Shown one piece after another: positions 43,403 through 44,925 of a stretch of 44,925 nucleotides of DNA (the first letter of the stretch is position 1; every line of letters starts with the position of its first letter). The notes under the pieces are model-generated. The model was given only the letters and a program-made list of their open reading frames with translations. It was not told where the DNA came from and searched no databases. Source of the stretch: Hyphomicrobiales bacterium (lineage in GTDB: Bacteria; Pseudomonadota; Alphaproteobacteria; Rhizobiales; Beijerinckiaceae); NCBI GenBank assembly GCA_028869185.1, contig JAGWTA010000020.1:1-44925 (forward strand), in the 5' to 3' direction. The translations under genes and the position numbers were made by a program.

Positions 43403-44416
43403 TCAGCCGTTCAGCAGCGCGCGGGCCTGGTTGACCCAGCCATCGCGCTGGATGCGGCCGTTGAGCTTCAGCTCGCCGTCGACCTTGGCGATGTCGGCGT
43501 CCGTCATGGCCGCAAGCTGCCAATAATGGAAAATGCCGCCATCGTTGAGCTTCTTGACCATCTGCGGGCCAACGCCGTTGAGCTTGGCGAGATCGTCCGG
43601 AGCGCCGCGCGGAGCGGACAGCAGCTCGAACGCCTCCGCCGGCGCTTCGTGATGCGTTTCGGCGGCGGCCGGCAGCTCTTCGGCGGCGGGAGCTTCGGAA
43701 GCGCCCAGATCGACGCCCGAGGCGCCCTGCGAACGCGAGATGCCGTCGATGGCGGCGCGCGCGACCAGATCGCAATAAAGCGCAATGGCGCGGCCGGCGT
43801 CGTCATTGCCCGGGATCGGGAAAGCGATGCCGTCCGGATCGCAATTGGTGTCGAGGATCGCAGCCACCGGAATGTTGAGGCGGTTGGCCTCCTTGATGGC
43901 GAGCTGCTCCTTGTTCGTGTCGATCACGAAGATCAGATCCGGCACGCCGCCCATGTCCTTGATGCCGCCGAGCGCCTTTTCGAGCTTCTCGCGCTCGCGC
44001 GACAGCATCAGGCGCTCCTTCTTCGTGAGGCCGGACGCGCCCGAATCGAGCTGCTCGTCCAGCTTGCGCAGACGGTTGATCGAGCCCGAAATGGTCTTCC
44101 AGTTGGTCAGCATGCCGCCGAGCCAGCGGGAATTGATGTAATATTGCGCCGAACGCTTGGCGGCGTCCGCAATCTGCTCCTGCGCCTGCCGCTTGGTGCC
44201 CACGAACAGCACGCGACCGCCCTTGGCGACCGTATCCGACACGGCCTTCAGCGCCTGATGGAACAGGGGCACCGTCTGGGCGAGGTCGATGATGTGAATG
44301 TCGTTGCGGGCGCCGAAGATGTAGTTCTGCATCTTCGGGTTCCAGCGGTGAGCCTTATGGCCGAAATGCGCGCCGGCCTCGAGCAGGCCACGCATGGAAA
44401 CGTCAGGAAGCGCCAT
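43403..44416 (-). CDS. rpsB: Ribosomal protein S2 with C-terminal extension
   Basis: This 337-residue small-subunit protein is about 95 residues longer than E. coli S2 (241). The conserved body (1-232) includes [49 protein letters not shown] and [25 protein letters not shown]. An Ala/Glu-rich linker (about 238-268) leads to a helix-hairpin-helix-like module (272-334, [16 protein letters not shown]). Such extensions are common in Hyphomicrobiales S2. GGAG lies eleven bases before the ATG and can be hidden in a leader structure, which suggests S2 autoregulation. It heads the rpsB-tsf operon. Confidence 0.98.
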   Translation of the reverse strand: MALPDVSMRGLLEAGAHFGHKAHRWNPKMQNYIFGARNDIHIIDLAQTVPLFHQALKAVSDTVAKGGRVLFVGTKRQAQEQIADAAKRSAQYYINSRWLGGMLTNWKTISGSINRLRKLDEQLDSGASGLTKKERLMLSREREKLEKALGGIKDMGGVPDLIFVIDTNKEQLAIKEANRLNIPVAAILDTNCDPDGIAFPIPGNDDAGRAIALYCDLVARAAIDGISRSQGASGVDLGASEAPAAEELPAAAETHHEAPAEAFELLSAPRGAPDDLAKLNGVGPQMVKKLNDGGIFHYWQLAAMTDADIAKVDGELKLNGRIQRDGWVNQARALLNG

Positions 44417-44427
44417 GATTCATTCTT

Positions 44428-44478
44428 CTCCGGTTGAACCTCGGCGGACCGTAGAGGCTGGAAAATCAGCCACCGGAG
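44428..44478 (-). promoter_or_regulatory. rpsB leader: three-way junction masking the ribosome binding site
   Basis: On the minus strand CTCCGGT (44478-44472) is perfectly complementary to ACCGGAG (44434-44428), which contains the rpsB Shine-Dalgarno. Between them fold GGCTG/CAGCC with a 6-nt loop and a smaller CGG/CCG hairpin, making a three-way junction. Another 6-bp hairpin, GTTCCT/AGGAAC (44482-44500), lies just upstream. The arrangement resembles ribosomal-protein autogenous control leaders; S2 as the ligand is inference. Confidence 0.5.
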
Positions 44479-44503
44479 CAAGTTCCTTCAAATCAGGAAC
44501 CGC

Positions 44504-44530
44504 AAAAGCCCGCCTGTGGAATGAGCGGGC
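44504..44530 (-). terminator. Intrinsic terminator of the gene at the right edge
   Basis: On the minus strand GCCCGC pairs with GCGGGC (44525-44530 with 44508-44513) around an 11-nt loop, followed by TTTT (44507-44504). It lies 72 nt after the stop of the partial gene at 44603 and overlaps the rpsB promoter, so only upstream transcripts contain both arms. Confidence 0.65.
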
Positions 44531-44558
44531 CTATACAGGAAGGTCGGGATTGGCGCAA
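44530..44558 (-). promoter_or_regulatory. Probable rpsB promoter
   Basis: On the minus strand TTGCGC (44558-44553) and TATAGG (44535-44530) are exactly 17 bp apart. Transcription would start near 44523, inside the loop of the adjacent terminator, giving a leader of about 105 nt before the rpsB start codon. Confidence 0.55.
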
Positions 44559-44602
44559 GGCCGGCCCATTTTGCCCGATTGAGCCCGCTTGCGGGCGCGT
44601 GC

Positions 44603-44925
44603 TCACGGCGTAATGCTGCAATGGATCTGCTGTGGGCTGACTGGCGTCGGATCGCCCCCATTGGCCGGCGTATTCCACGCCACCAGGCCGTCGTTCCACC
44701 AAAAGCCCCACGATCCGATCGGCGTTCCATCGCTGGGCCTCGGCACCGTCAACAATCCGGGCGGCAAGGAAAACTCCTTTTTGCAACGCCCATCGGCGGT
44801 GACGCCGCCCATCTGATTGTTCGTATTCGAGCGCCAATCGCTTTTGCACTGCACGACCGGCGTCCGGTGAAACGTATATGTTTTACCCGTATAGGTATTG
44901 GTATTTTCGCCGAGCCTGGAAAAGA
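44603..44925 (-). CDS. Unrecognised protein, C-terminal fragment
   Basis: The frame is open from the window edge to the stop at 44603-44605, giving 106 residues of a longer protein. The visible part is rich in Thr, Asn, Gly, Pro and Trp, with three cysteines (in VVQCKSDW, DGRCKKEF and QIHCSITP), and has no membrane segment. This composition suits an exported, disulfide-bonded or surface domain, but no family is recognised. A GTG at 44854 could be read as a start, yet the coherent sequence upstream of it (NTNTYTGKTYTFHRTP) argues for a fragment. It is followed by an intrinsic terminator and lies upstream of rpsB on the same strand. Confidence 0.6.
   Translation of the reverse strand, partial: FSRLGENTNTYTGKTYTFHRTPVVQCKSDWRSNTNNQMGGVTADGRCKKEFSLPPGLLTVPRPSDGTPIGSWGFWWNDGLVAWNTPANGGDPTPVSPQQIHCSITP

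Noticed and set aside
44583-44596. GCCCGC-TT-GCGGGC hairpin just after the right-edge gene as its terminator
   Set aside because: No T-run follows on the minus strand; the hairpin at 44504-44530 with TTTT is the better terminator.

Overview
The window is a GC-rich, gene-dense chromosomal segment of an alphaproteobacterium, most likely of the order Hyphomicrobiales (Rhizobiales). Evidence is the gene order: ppiD-trpE-trpG-trpD-trpC-moaC-moeA-lexA facing comEC, then gltX, gltA, and the long minus-strand run rpsB-tsf-pyrH-frr-uppS-cdsA-dxr-rseP-bamA-lpxD-fabZ-lpxA-lpxB, plus the C-terminally extended ribosomal protein S2 and a direct-repeat type LexA box (GTTC-N7-GTTY). A family such as Beijerinckiaceae or Methylocystaceae is a guess only.

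Layout. (1) 1-5801: part of an exopolysaccharide/O-antigen locus: the end of a GT4 glycosyltransferase, a WcaJ-type undecaprenyl-phosphate sugar transferase, an unrecognised cysteine-rich exported protein, an O-antigen ligase/polymerase and an acyltransferase. (2) 5816-9643: a DUF423 membrane protein, both subunits of a 3-oxoacid CoA-transferase, and an AsmA-like protein whose ribosome binding site lies in an inverted repeat. (3) 9647-14455: putrescine-type ABC importer genes potG-potH-potI without a binding protein, tpiA, and an orphan LivJ-type binding protein. (4) 14476-22203: a tightly coupled operon ppiD-trpEGDC-moaC-moeA, mostly joined by 1-4 nt overlaps, with a 25-codon mini-ORF between trpE and trpG. 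(5) 22274-26886: lexA with its own LexA box, comEC and gltX. (6) 26890-28980: a citrate/tricarballylate-type MFS symporter paired with a ModA-like periplasmic protein, sitting between gltX and gltA. (7) 29209-44416: gltA, then the minus-strand cell-envelope and translation block. (8) 44603-44925: the 3' end of an unrecognised gene.

The core genes serve tryptophan and molybdenum-cofactor synthesis, the SOS response, the TCA cycle, lipid A synthesis, outer-membrane assembly, isoprenoid and phospholipid synthesis, and translation. Accessory transport genes appear inserted at two points of this conserved backbone. The usual lpxI gene is missing between lpxA and lpxB, and LpxA has Ile where E. coli has His160.

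The most interesting non-coding signals are on the minus strand at the right. A roughly 165-nt multi-hairpin RNA candidate ends in a terminator between tsf and pyrH. A 16-bp perfect palindrome lies in the probable pyrH promoter. A three-way-junction leader can hide the rpsB ribosome binding site, and the rpsB promoter overlaps the terminator of the gene before it. No tRNA, rRNA, CRISPR array, insertion sequence or phage gene was recognised.
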